Source: Fimiplasma intestinipullorum (lineage in GTDB: Bacteria > Bacillota_I > Bacilli_A > Erysipelotrichales > Coprobacillaceae). Taken from it: a stretch of DNA of 37,272 nucleotides. The DNA lies in the NCBI GenBank assembly GCA_018715065.1, contig DVMJ01000114.1, positions 1 through 37,272 on the forward strand, in the 5' to 3' direction. Position 1 is the first letter of the stretch. The number at the start of each line of letters is the position of its first letter. Below the pieces are notes generated by a model that did no database searches, was not told the DNA's origin, and saw only the letters and a list, made by a program, of their open reading frames with translations. Of this stretch, positions 7,613 through 15,402 are shown piece by piece. A program made the translations under genes and the position numbers.

Positions 7613-8818
7613 TGTATTTCGATTACGAAAATGAATATATTGAATGATCTCACAGGATTGCAGCATATGGGCATCTAAATCATATTGATCCAGATCGACT
7701 CCCATGATCTCCTTGATCTTCTGAATGCGATAGTTGATGGTATTGCGATGTACATATAGATAGTTGGCTGTTTTCTGGATGCTTTTTTGAAACAGCAGAT
7801 ACGCGCGCAGTGTCTCAACGTAGCTTGTATCATTTTTCTCATCATAATGTTTTAGTTTTAAAACGAGATGATGACAGAATCGCAGCAGCTCATTGGTTTC
7901 AAAGTGCTCAAACATATGGTAAGGTTTGCAGCGTTCATAGAAGCTGATTTGTGAATCCTGGTAGACAAGTGCGCCTAGACGCAAAGCTGCTTGGGCCTGC
8001 TTGAGATAGGTCTTGAGCTGATAGAGGTCCTCAAAGGGATCGCTGATGCCCATGGTCAGCGAGCTGCTATGCAAAAACTGATTAAGCTTCTGATAATCAC
8101 ATTCCTCTTCGGATTTCATCAGAATGACAAGCTGTTTATCATAGAAGACAGAAGTGCTTTCGGGAATATAGGCCTGCAGACTCTCCTGAATCAAACTGCG
8201 ATGGGCGTTATACGAAACATAGTGCAGAAAATCGATGCAGCCCAGATGAAAAAGGTAATTGTGATCCAGACTGCAGCCTTGAATCCGGGAGATGAAATGG
8301 ACACGATCGGCAAAACGATCTTGCAGCAGTTCCATTAAGATCTCCTCTTCACGAATACAAAAATTATCCAGGTTCAATTGCTGGAAATTGAAAAGCAATT
8401 CTTTTGTCAGCAAAGCCGCAACAAAGAGATACACTTTATCATCTAGCTGGGTAAGCGGCGAATATTCTTCTAAAATATTCAGATAACCGACAAGACGGTT
8501 TTGATATTTTAAACGGATAAAGCGCCGTGTCTTAGCGCTGATCTGACTGACATCGAAGTAGTTCTGATCGGGTGCGACGAGTTCATCCCAGTTATTCAGG
8601 GTAGCACCAAATTCAATAGTAATATAGCCGCGTGAGACGGCTTCGAGCCAGATGAAATCGGTGGACTGCAGATTTTTGGAATAGGCAATGATATTGAAGC
8701 TGTTATCGATGACAACTAAGGGGTTATTCAGATAGCTGGCAGCCAGTTCCACCAGATGGGCAAAGGATGTACCTGCCAGTGACGCTTTGAGAAGTTCGTC
8801 GTAAGCCTTGTTTTCCAT
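7586..8818 (-). CDS. PucR/CdaR-type transcriptional regulator
   Basis: 410 residues. The N-terminal half is a GAF/PAS-like sensor (NPLVVIDNSFNIIAYSKN about residues 32-49). The C-terminus has the PucR-type HTH: LFQKSIQKTANYLYVHRNTI and YRIQKIKEIMGVDL around 350-390. ATG is preceded by AAGGAGGAATTT. Relatives of this family control sugar-acid, purine or GABA catabolism. It is divergent from the SDR-KdgT genes and probably regulates them. Confidence 0.85.
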   Translation of the reverse strand: MENKAYDELLKASLAGTSFAHLVELAASYLNNPLVVIDNSFNIIAYSKNLQSTDFIWLEAVSRGYITIEFGATLNNWDELVAPDQNYFDVSQISAKTRRFIRLKYQNRLVGYLNILEEYSPLTQLDDKVYLFVAALLTKELLFNFQQLNLDNFCIREEEILMELLQDRFADRVHFISRIQGCSLDHNYLFHLGCIDFLHYVSYNAHRSLIQESLQAYIPESTSVFYDKQLVILMKSEEECDYQKLNQFLHSSSLTMGISDPFEDLYQLKTYLKQAQAALRLGALVYQDSQISFYERCKPYHMFEHFETNELLRFCHHLVLKLKHYDEKNDTSYVETLRAYLLFQKSIQKTANYLYVHRNTINYRIQKIKEIMGVDLDQYDLDAHMLQSCEIIQYIHFRNRNTNERKDSLR

Positions 8819-8830
8819 AAATTCCTCCTT

Positions 8831-8843
8831 GTGCTCATAGCAC
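8831..8843. promoter_or_regulatory. Candidate operator between PucR and SDR-KdgT
   Basis: Inverted repeat GTGCT-CAT-AGCAC just upstream of the PucR ribosome site, in the shared divergent region. It is short, so only suggestive. Confidence 0.3.
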
Positions 8844-8876
8844 GAAAATTGTCGTTCATTTTATACCATGATAACA

Positions 8877-8905
8877 TTTTCACACGGGCTAGGCAAGCTT
8901 ATAAT
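8877..8905 (+). promoter_or_regulatory. Promoter of SDR-KdgT operon
   Basis: TTTTCA at 8877-8882, 17-bp spacer, TATAAT at 8900-8905; the start codon follows 33 nt later after AAAAGGGGGATATCAAA. Confidence 0.55.
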
Positions 8906-8937
8906 AAAGGTGGATTTAAAAAAAGGGGGATATCAAA

Positions 8938-9687
8938 ATGTTTGATTTTACAAACAAAACAGTCATTGTTACTGGTGCCGGACAAGGTATTGGTAAAGAA
9001 ACAGCGAAAGGGATCATTGAAGGAAATGGTAAGGTCATTATCTGCGACATCAATGAAGAAACAGGTATGGCGACCAAAGCAGAATTAGGTGAAAATGCTT
9101 CTTTCTACAAAATGGATTGCGGCAATAGCAAAAACATTCGTGAAGTGATCGCCAAGATCTTAGAAGAACATGAAAATGTTACAGGATTGATTAATGTTGC
9201 TGGTATTATCAGCAAAAAACCATTCCAGGAAATCAGCGATGAGGAATGGGAAAGAACGATTAGAATCAATTTAACAGGGACATTTACAGCTTGCTCTGCC
9301 ATCTTCCCATATTTCATGAAAAATGGTGGCGGACGTATTACCAACGTTTCTTCTGTTGCCGGTAAGATCGGTGGCGGTCTGTTAGGTACAGCAGCTTATG
9401 CTTCTAGTAAAGCCGGAGTCAATGGTTTAACGAAAGCCATCGCAAAAGAAGGCGGTAAATACGGAATCAGCTGTAACGCTGTATGCCCATCTTTCACACA
9501 TACTCCGATGACAAAGGATCTGTCAGATAACCCTGACCAGAACGCTCGTGTCATCAGCATGATTCCACTTGGACGTGCCGCTGAACCTTCTGAAATTGCA
9601 CAGATGATCTTATTCTTTGCTTCAGATGCAGCTAGCTTCGTAAATGGTGAGATCGGTGATTGCGACGGCGGTATCGTCTTAGATTAA
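8938..9687 (+). CDS. SDR-family oxidoreductase (KduD-like)
   Basis: 249-residue classical short-chain dehydrogenase. Cofactor motif TGAGQGIG at 12-19, NVAG at 86-89, catalytic S139, Y154 and K158 (YASSK). An acidic residue after the second strand (CDI) favours NAD. It is followed 15 nt later by a KdgT-family permease gene and is divergent from a PucR/CdaR-type regulator, so a role in sugar-acid oxidation or reduction such as 2-deoxy-D-gluconate 3-dehydrogenase (KduD) is likely. FabG-type ketoreductase cannot be excluded on motif grounds. Confidence 0.85.
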   Translation: MFDFTNKTVIVTGAGQGIGKETAKGIIEGNGKVIICDINEETGMATKAELGENASFYKMDCGNSKNIREVIAKILEEHENVTGLINVAGIISKKPFQEISDEEWERTIRINLTGTFTACSAIFPYFMKNGGGRITNVSSVAGKIGGGLLGTAAYASSKAGVNGLTKAIAKEGGKYGISCNAVCPSFTHTPMTKDLSDNPDQNARVISMIPLGRAAEPSEIAQMILFFASDAASFVNGEIGDCDGGIVLD

Positions 9688-9701
9688 TGGGGGATGTCAA
9701 G

Positions 9702-10640
9702 ATGGCAAAAGGTAAGTTCAAGATTCCAAGAATCCCTGGTGATACGATTGTCTATCCAATGATCATCGGGGTCATCCTCAATTCAGTTTGCCCTAGTGTA
9801 TTACAAATGGGTAGTTTCTTCACGAGTGTCGTCGGCGGAACAGGAGCCCTGGTTGGTGCATTCCTCTTCTTCTTAGGCGCCAGTATTGATATTAAAAGTA
9901 CACCAAAAGCAATCAAGAAAGGGGCGGTCATCATCGTGACCAAGATTGCCCTTTCGATTATCATCGGATTAGCGATTGCCTTTGTCTTCAACGATAACTT
10001 CTTAGGTTTATCTTCACTGGCAATCATTGGTGGTATTTCAGTAGCCAATAATGCGCTGTATTCCGGTATTACTTCAGAATACGGTGATGATTCAGATAAA
10101 GGGGCTGTCGCCATCACGTCTTTAAGCGTTGGTCCAACAGTCACTATGATCGTGCTTAGCTCAGCCGGTCTGGCCAGCATTTCCATCGGTCCGATCATCG
10201 GTTCGATCTTACCACTGGTATTAGGAATCATTTTAGGAAACTGCTTCCCATTCATGAAAAAGACCTTATCAGCCGGTGTGACTGCCAGCATCATCGTTGT
10301 CGGTTTTGCCTTAGGTGCGAATATGTCCATCCAGCAGTTAATTCAGGGTGGCATCTCCGGTATCTTATTAGGCTTGATCACTTCATTGGTTGTAGGCTTT
10401 GTGACCATGCTTGCCGACAAAGCCACAGGCGGCAGTGGTGTTGCCGGTGCTGCTATCTCCAGTACAGCCGCTAGTGCCGTTGCCAATCCTTCAGCTTTAG
10501 CCGAAGTTGATGCGAAATATGCTGCCATTGCACCTACGGCAGCTGCGCAGATTGCTGCATCAGTTATCATTACGTCTTTCTTGACACCGCTTTTTGCGGG
10601 TTGGGTCTACAAACGCAATCAGAAAAAAGCAGCCAAATAA
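9702..10640 (+). CDS. kdgT: KdgT-family 2-keto-3-deoxygluconate permease
   Basis: 312-residue membrane protein with about ten hydrophobic segments and the KdgT-family start IPRIPGDTIVYPMIIGVILN. Members import 2-keto-3-deoxygluconate, a pectin/uronate intermediate, with protons. ATG at 9702 follows GGGGGATGTCAAG, 14 nt after the SDR stop; an earlier in-frame ATG inside the SDR gene is rejected. No KDG kinase or aldolase is in the window, so the catabolic enzymes must be elsewhere or the substrate differs. Confidence 0.85.
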   Translation: MAKGKFKIPRIPGDTIVYPMIIGVILNSVCPSVLQMGSFFTSVVGGTGALVGAFLFFLGASIDIKSTPKAIKKGAVIIVTKIALSIIIGLAIAFVFNDNFLGLSSLAIIGGISVANNALYSGITSEYGDDSDKGAVAITSLSVGPTVTMIVLSSAGLASISIGPIIGSILPLVLGIILGNCFPFMKKTLSAGVTASIIVVGFALGANMSIQQLIQGGISGILLGLITSLVVGFVTMLADKATGGSGVAGAAISSTAASAVANPSALAEVDAKYAAIAPTAAAQIAASVIITSFLTPLFAGWVYKRNQKKAAK

Positions 10641-10646
10641 ATGATC

Positions 10647-10686
10647 AAAACCATCCTTGCTTCAACGCTTGGATGGTTTTTTATCA
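10647..10686. terminator. Terminator of SDR-KdgT operon
   Basis: AAAACCATCC / GGATGGTTTT stem then TTTATC. It works in both directions and also lies just past the convergent AlbA_2 gene. It is part of repeat copy 1. Confidence 0.9.
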
Positions 10687-10726
10687 TCTTATGGAAGGAA
10701 TGTGAACTGCAAAAAATTATTTGGGC
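10657..10726. repeat. 70-bp direct repeat, copy 1
   Basis: Shares GCTTCAACGCTTGGATG, TTTTTTAT-ATCT-ATG, GGA/ATGTGAACT and ATTTGG-CT with copy 2 at 12147-12216, about 80-85% identical by eye over 70 nt in the same orientation. It covers the right half of a terminator and runs to the stop codon of the AlbA_2 gene. Confidence 0.75.
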
Positions 10727-12000
10727 TAAGGGATTTTTTTATTGGAATTGGAAATAATGTACTTCGTTCCTCTGCCTCTGCCTTCAATTTTCACAATCCC
10801 TTTTTTACTCATTTCTTTCAATAACTGTGTCGTTTTCGATTTGCCAAACGCAACGTGAGGAGTTATATCACTGATTGATTTCAACATGCTCTTGCTTAAG
10901 ATTTGATATACTTTTTGTTCATCAATGGTTAAATTCAAGTTCTTTTCGAAAACTGGGAGTACGACTTTAATTGTATTTTCTGACACTTCAAAGGCTGGTT
11001 GTTTTAAGGATTGCTCATAGAGTTGTTTTATTCGTGTAATTCCGGTACCGAATATTTCGACAAATCCCAACCTGTAAAATACATTTGCAAGATTTCTGTT
11101 CCTTAAAATGGAAATTTTTCCCGATAGGTACTCCTCTTCCGTTATCCCTGGAGGCAATCCTCCCGGAGATATTATTTCTATTCTATCATCGAACATCGCT
11201 ATTTTAATTTGGGCTTTTATATCCCATACTCTATGAATCAGGCTATTTGCAACAGCTTCTCTGAATGCAGCCTCAGGTATCATTTCTATTTTTTTTCTAT
11301 CTGTTCCTTGTATTTCTTCATATTGATAATAATCTTTGAAAATGTCTAATGCCTGGTCATATACATCTAAAATGGACATATGATCGAGGGTTACCCTTTT
11401 ATGGATCACACTGATGGTTTCACCAAACTTGACAATATCAATTCCTGGAAAATGATTTTTATCCGCTAGAATACCGGCTGCCTGATTGTATCCAGTATTA
11501 CTGTTGTATAAATTCAATGTTCTTAATGTATCTTGATTAAAGTTTTCAAGTTGAATGTGATCTTTTAATTTTTGGCTTAAAATATGAAAGCTCAAATCCT
11601 GATCTTTACAAGGTAAATCTTCAAATTGGATATTTTTTCCTTCTAAAATTAACCTTGAAAGCTCTAATATATCAACTTCTATTGTAGCCGTATCGTTTCT
11701 TTTATATGCTTTGGATTTATATAGATAGGGCTTTTGAATTCCACTTTTTACAGTTAACTTTATCGTTTTATCATTATTCTGCAATTCCAGTGTGTAATCA
11801 GGTTGGGGAATGATATTGTCATTGATTTTGTTTTCAATATCCAAACACGCTTGTTTTGCATCTGCCAGTTCTTTGATATTGCCATTGTCATCAATACCAA
11901 AATAAATTTCTCCGCCATCGTAATTTGAAAAGGCGCTAACTGTTTTTAAAAACGTATTAGAAATCTTCTCTTTCAATTCTATTTGTCTTGTCTCACGCAT
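10726..12000 (-). CDS. AlbA_2 / HATPase / winged-helix putative regulator
   Basis: 424 residues of the widespread bacterial group of putative transcriptional regulators with a Schlafen AlbA_2 domain. The N-terminal ~120 residues carry LKTVSAFSNYDGGEIYFGID typical of AlbA_2. Next comes a HATPase_c_4-like region with FREAVANSLIHR (about 247-258) and the SPGGLPPGIT loop. Last is a C-terminal winged helix (about 365-415) and a Lys-rich tail. ATG lies 10 nt after AAAGGA. The gene is AT-richer than its neighbours and sits between two 70-bp direct repeats, suggesting insertion. Such proteins also occur in defence contexts, but no partner gene is present here. Confidence 0.8.
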   Translation of the reverse strand: MRETRQIELKEKISNTFLKTVSAFSNYDGGEIYFGIDDNGNIKELADAKQACLDIENKINDNIIPQPDYTLELQNNDKTIKLTVKSGIQKPYLYKSKAYKRNDTATIEVDILELSRLILEGKNIQFEDLPCKDQDLSFHILSQKLKDHIQLENFNQDTLRTLNLYNSNTGYNQAAGILADKNHFPGIDIVKFGETISVIHKRVTLDHMSILDVYDQALDIFKDYYQYEEIQGTDRKKIEMIPEAAFREAVANSLIHRVWDIKAQIKIAMFDDRIEIISPGGLPPGITEEEYLSGKISILRNRNLANVFYRLGFVEIFGTGITRIKQLYEQSLKQPAFEVSENTIKVVLPVFEKNLNLTIDEQKVYQILSKSMLKSISDITPHVAFGKSKTTQLLKEMSKKGIVKIEGRGRGTKYIISNSNKKIP

Positions 12001-12023
12001 GCACTGTTCGTCCTTTCTGATAT

Positions 12024-12049
12024 CATTACTAGTATTATACCCAGTAATG
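12024..12049. promoter_or_regulatory. Dyad over the -10 of the AlbA_2 gene
   Basis: CATTACT (12024-12030) and AGTAATG (12043-12049) form a perfect 7-bp inverted repeat with a 12-bp spacer. It encloses the minus-strand -10 TATAAT (12034-12039). This is a good candidate autoregulatory operator. Confidence 0.5.
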
Positions 12050-12062
12050 CGCGAAAAATCAA
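12034..12062 (-). promoter_or_regulatory. Promoter of AlbA_2 gene
   Basis: Minus strand TTGATT, 17-bp spacer, TATAAT. The -35 hexamer falls in the right part of the left arm of the perfect 16-bp hairpin at 12052-12089. Confidence 0.6.
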
Positions 12063-12089
12063 TCGTATTTATTTACGATTGATTTTTCG
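12052..12089. repeat. Perfect 16-bp inverted repeat, 6-nt loop
   Basis: CGAAAAATCAATCGTA at 12052-12067 and its exact complement at 12074-12089. It could be a bidirectional terminator (T-rich arms) or a regulatory palindrome, because it overlaps the -35 of the AlbA_2 promoter. Confidence 0.7.
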
Positions 12090-12139
12090 ATTGCTTTTGG
12101 AGGGCTGTGTTTTAAGAATGGATTCAAATAAAAACGAGT

Positions 12140-12173
12140 AAACGTCTGCTTCAACGCTTGGATGTTTTTTTAT
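12140..12173. terminator. Terminator of MerR gene
   Basis: AAACGTC / GATGTTT stem (one G-U) with T-rich flanks, the degenerate counterpart of the KdgT terminator; within repeat copy 2. Confidence 0.5.
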
Positions 12174-12216
12174 TATCTCATGAAAAGGATGTGAACTAAA
12201 GAAAGTCATTTGGACT
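12147..12216. repeat. 70-bp direct repeat, copy 2
   Basis: Counterpart of 10657-10726. It runs into the last codons of the MerR gene, so the AlbA_2 gene and the MerR gene share nearly the same 3' end and terminator. Confidence 0.75.
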
Positions 12217-12931
12217 GAATGACTTTTTGAGTGAGGATGCGAAGAATAAAATCCGGTCTTTTGGACTGGTCCAGATAATGAACCTCCAAATAGAATGGTG
12301 GTTCAGGCTGAAATGAGTACTGCTTGTGAAGACGCGAAAGAAAGCTGTTGATGTCGTCTAATTGGTCGATCTCCTGATAAGTGAGGGGAATATCTAAGGT
12401 CTCGGTCAAAGTGGGTGGTGTATGAGAAGCATAGCGAAATAGCTGAATAAACCATTCATCGTTTTTTCTTGTCAGAATAGCGCCGTCTGGATAGTCGTAA
12501 AGCGGCGTATGATCCTGCAGATAGCCTGAAAGGATAGCTGTAAAATGGACGTCCTGTAAACGCCGGACTTCTGAGATCGGCATAGGATCCCCTCTGTTTT
12601 GGTTTAGTTTGTCTACAAGATATTGGCGCATTTTGGTTAATTGAGCCATTTGCTGATCGATGGACTGGATCTCCCTGGCAAGCTGTACAGGTGCCTGCCA
12701 ATGGTCTTCCTGGTTGAAGAGACCTTTGATCTTTTCCAGTGAATACCCTAAAGATTGCCAGAATTGTAAGCGTGCTGCCTGAAAGATCTGATCAGGGTGA
12801 TAATAGCGGTAACCATTTTCCTGACGTTGATAGCATGGCAGTACACCAAGACGATCGTAATAAATGAGCGTTTGACGGGATAGCCCCGTTTTTTTCGCGA
12901 AGGCCGAAATGGAAAGCAATGTTGCAGGCAT
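12206..12931 (-). CDS. MerR-family transcriptional regulator
   Basis: 241 residues. N-terminal MerR winged HTH: SISAFAKKTGLSRQTLIYYD at about 6-25, then RLGVLPC and NGYRYYHPDQI, followed by a dimerisation helix around 75-115 and a ~120-residue C-terminal effector domain resembling GyrI/multidrug-binding types in length. No metal-binding cysteine pair is seen, so a small-molecule sensor is more likely than a metal sensor. ATG at 12931 follows AGGAGGAAATTTT. It is divergent from the HAD gene, whose promoter has MerR-type geometry. Confidence 0.88.
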   Translation of the reverse strand: MPATLLSISAFAKKTGLSRQTLIYYDRLGVLPCYQRQENGYRYYHPDQIFQAARLQFWQSLGYSLEKIKGLFNQEDHWQAPVQLAREIQSIDQQMAQLTKMRQYLVDKLNQNRGDPMPISEVRRLQDVHFTAILSGYLQDHTPLYDYPDGAILTRKNDEWFIQLFRYASHTPPTLTETLDIPLTYQEIDQLDDINSFLSRLHKQYSFQPEPPFYLEVHYLDQSKRPDFILRILTQKVIQSK

Positions 12932-12951
12932 AAAATTTCCTCCTATGATGG

Positions 12952-12982
12952 TTGACTGTGTAGCGACTACATACTTTATCCT
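12952..12982 (+). promoter_or_regulatory. MerR-type promoter with 19-bp spacer and central dyad
   Basis: -35 TTGACT at 12952-12957, -10 TATCCT at 12977-12982, spacer exactly 19 bp. The perfect dyad TGTAG-CGA-CTACA (12959-12971) is centred in the spacer. This is the hallmark of promoters untwisted by MerR activators. It drives the HAD-SDR genes; the adjacent MerR protein is the obvious regulator. Confidence 0.8.
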
Positions 12983-13003
12983 TATTTTAAGGAGGTGAGC
13001 AGC

Positions 13004-13696
13004 ATGTGTCAAATGATTTTCTTTATGGATATCGATGGAACATTGAAGCTCAGTGGGTTGCCTTTGTCACGCAAGATGCACGAGGCTTTGCGGCATTTGA
13101 AAAAACAGGGGCATGCGATCATTTTTTGTACAGGAAGAACGCTTTTGGAGATTCCTGACCGATGGCGACATGATGGGGCGATTGCCTGCTTTGGTCATCA
13201 GATCATTTACCATGATCGAATCCTTTATCAACACCCTTTGACCAAGGGGCAAGATGATCATATGCACCCACTTTTTGGCTTTGGCTGGTCGCGTGTTTAC
13301 ACTGGTGTTAAACAAATGAATCGATATCCTATTTATAAGGCTGTTTATTGGAAGAGAGGATGGCACGTACGCTATCCCGATGGAATGGATAAGGGGAAAG
13401 GCATTGATTGGCTGTCTGAGGCGCTGGGACATCCTTTTGATCTATCGATTGGAATTGGAAATAGCCTGGCTGATCTTGCCATGTGGCGTGCTGTCAATAT
13501 CAAAGTGGCAGTAGGACATCGCTGTGAAGCGTTGAATCATCAAGCAGATATATGTTTAGAGCGGCGACATTTAGCCGGCTTTTTGAAAGGGGTGAAGCAG
13601 GATGCGACATATTTTGATAACTGGCGGCGCACACGGGATTGGCCTGGAGATGGCCAAAAGCCGTCTTGCGCTAGGAGATCATGTAACAATTCTTGA
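13004..13696 (+). CDS. HAD-superfamily hydrolase with altered motif IV
   Basis: 230 residues in the present frame. Motif I DIDGT (D9, D11), motif II FCTGR and motif III lysine in KGKGIDWL look normal. Motif IV reads GNSLAD instead of G-D-x-x-N-D, so the first metal-binding Asp is Asn and the Asn is Ala. It is shorter than usual Cof proteins, with a reduced cap. ATG at 13004 follows AAGGAGGTGAGCAGC. The last ~34 codons overlap the next gene by 95 nt and read as a non-conserved Arg/Cys-rich tail. Loss of one G from the GGGG run at 13589-13592 would restore a stop just before the SDR start. Confidence 0.7.
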   Translation: MCQMIFFMDIDGTLKLSGLPLSRKMHEALRHLKKQGHAIIFCTGRTLLEIPDRWRHDGAIACFGHQIIYHDRILYQHPLTKGQDDHMHPLFGFGWSRVYTGVKQMNRYPIYKAVYWKRGWHVRYPDGMDKGKGIDWLSEALGHPFDLSIGIGNSLADLAMWRAVNIKVAVGHRCEALNHQADICLERRHLAGFLKGVKQDATYFDNWRRTRDWPGDGQKPSCARRSCNNS

Positions 13697-14330
13697 TTTA
13701 GATATAACGATCGGCGAGCAATATCAGCATCCACGGTTACTCTTGATTCAAGCTGACGTGCGCAATGAAGAAGAGGTCACAAAGGCAATCGAAAAAGCCG
13801 TCACTTGTTTTGGTGCCTTGGATATCGTCATTCATGGAGCCTGTGTCTGTGCTTATGCCTGTATGGAGAGCATGACTTCTAAACAAGTCAGCGCAATCTG
13901 GCAGACCAACTATTTAGGTGCCTGGATTCTAGTGAAGGCAGCTTCCCACTATATGTCAAAGGATGGGCGCATCTGGCTGTTTAGCTCCGGGGTGGGCATT
14001 ACTGGCCTAGCTGGGGTGTCTGCTTACGCGAGCAGTAAAGGGGCTATCGAAGCTTTGGCGAAATGCCTGCGTTTGGAGTATCCTTTTCAGATTGGGATCA
14101 TTCATCCGCCTTTGACGCGTACGCAAGCAGCCAGTTGTTTTCCAATCCCTGACGCGTTCAAGAAGGAGGCCTCTGAGGTCGGGCAGAAACTAGCCCGTCG
14201 TTTAGAAAAGAAAGGTTTTCTATTGACGATGGACTGGAAACAGACGGTGATGATGCAAATCTGTTATCTTTTTCCTTTGCAGATGGGAAAGTGGCTGACT
14301 TCTTTGACGAACCGGGCCCTTTCAGATTAG
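13602..14330 (+). CDS. SDR-family oxidoreductase
   Basis: 242-residue short-chain dehydrogenase. TGGAHGIG at 7-14 binds the nucleotide, the usual NxAG is replaced by HGAC at 78-81, and the catalytic Ser, Y142 and K146 (YASSK) are present. The C-terminus (IHPPLTRTQAA, then a hydrophobic LKRK-type tail) resembles ketosphinganine-reductase-like SDRs, so a lipid-like or hydrophobic ketone is possible. ATG follows AAAGGGGTGAAGCAGG inside the HAD frame. It is probably in the MerR-controlled operon. Confidence 0.85.
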   Translation: MRHILITGGAHGIGLEMAKSRLALGDHVTILDLDITIGEQYQHPRLLLIQADVRNEEEVTKAIEKAVTCFGALDIVIHGACVCAYACMESMTSKQVSAIWQTNYLGAWILVKAASHYMSKDGRIWLFSSGVGITGLAGVSAYASSKGAIEALAKCLRLEYPFQIGIIHPPLTRTQAASCFPIPDAFKKEASEVGQKLARRLEKKGFLLTMDWKQTVMMQICYLFPLQMGKWLTSLTNRALSD

Positions 14331-14361
14331 TTTTACTTATGCATGACACGCTGAATTCAAA

Positions 14362-14390
14362 TTGATGGGACACCTTCTTTTCTGTACAAT
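14362..14390 (+). promoter_or_regulatory. Promoter of aldo/keto reductase-flavoprotein unit
   Basis: TTGATG, 17-bp spacer, TACAAT; start codon 29 nt further on after AAAGGGGAGATCAGG. Confidence 0.65.
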
Positions 14391-14419
14391 GAAGGCAGAA
14401 ATCGAAAGGGGAGATCAGG

Positions 14420-15385
14420 ATGGAATATGTGAATTTAGGACGCACGGGCTTAAAGGTCTCACGGATCGGCTTAGGGTGTATGGGTTTTGGCGGCAACCGA
14501 GGCGGCATTGTGGCAAAGACCGGGGAGGCCGAGGCTTTACCCATCATCAAACATGCGCTCGAGCTCGGGATTAATTTCTTCGATACAGCGAATTACTATG
14601 CTTTAGGAGAGAGTGAGGAGATCCTGGGCAAGGCAATCAAGCAATTTGGAAATCGTGATGAAGTGGTGATTGCTACCAAGCTATATTATCCAATGCGTGA
14701 AGGAGCGAATGCCAAAGGGTTATCCCGCAAAGCGATCTTTACGGAAGTGGAACATTCTTTACAACGGCTGCAGACGGATTATATTGATCTGTATATCATT
14801 CATCGCTGGGATTATACGACACCCATCGAAGAGGTCATGGCAGCTTTAAACGATCTGGTCCGGATGGGGAAGGTACGCTATATCGGTGCCAGTGCGATGT
14901 ATGCCTGGCAGTTTGTAAAGGCTAATGCGATTGCGAAGGCGCATGGCTGGGCACAGTTTGTTTCCATGCAGGATATGATCAACCTGGTGTATCGCGAAGA
15001 GGAGAAAGAGATGATTCCGATGTGTCAGTCCGAAGGCATTGCATTGACTCCTTTTTCGCCATTGGCACATGGTGTATTCAATAAGCCTGCGGATGCACCT
15101 CGCACAGATGGTTGCGGAAAGATGCAGGATGCTTATGTACTGGCGCATGATCGTGAGATCGTTCAACGTGTCCAGGAAATTGCGGGTCGGCGCGGTGTCA
15201 GCAATAGTCAGATTGCTTTGGCTTGGGTCTTGCAGAAGCCTTATATTACCAGTCCGCTGATTGGAGCCAGCAAGATGCAATATCTGGATGATGGTATAGG
15301 GGCTTTAGCGATTCATCTAAGCGAAGAGGAAATACGCTATTTAGAAGAACCCTATGTACCACATACACAATATGGATTTAGATAG
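14420..15385 (+). CDS. Aldo/keto reductase (YajO/YghZ type)
   Basis: 321-residue NADPH-dependent aldo/keto reductase of the longer AKR group. Opening motif LGRTGLKVSRIGLGCMGFG, catalytic D55, Y60 (FDTANYY), K87 (IATKLYY) and H128 (YIIHRWD) are intact. The C-terminal cofactor signature (PLIGASKMQYLDD) is present. It is likely to reduce aldehydes or ketosugars. Its own promoter separates it from the SDR gene; the flavoprotein gene follows after 17 nt, so the two form an operon. Confidence 0.88.
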   Translation: MEYVNLGRTGLKVSRIGLGCMGFGGNRGGIVAKTGEAEALPIIKHALELGINFFDTANYYALGESEEILGKAIKQFGNRDEVVIATKLYYPMREGANAKGLSRKAIFTEVEHSLQRLQTDYIDLYIIHRWDYTTPIEEVMAALNDLVRMGKVRYIGASAMYAWQFVKANAIAKAHGWAQFVSMQDMINLVYREEEKEMIPMCQSEGIALTPFSPLAHGVFNKPADAPRTDGCGKMQDAYVLAHDREIVQRVQEIAGRRGVSNSQIALAWVLQKPYITSPLIGASKMQYLDDGIGALAIHLSEEEIRYLEEPYVPHTQYGFR

Positions 15386-15402
15386 AGAAGGAGACAAAAG
15401 TC

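Noticed and set aside
9752..10330. 192-residue minus-strand ORF inside kdgT
   Set aside because: Antisense shadow of a hydrophobic gene; the + strand frame has family features and a ribosome site.
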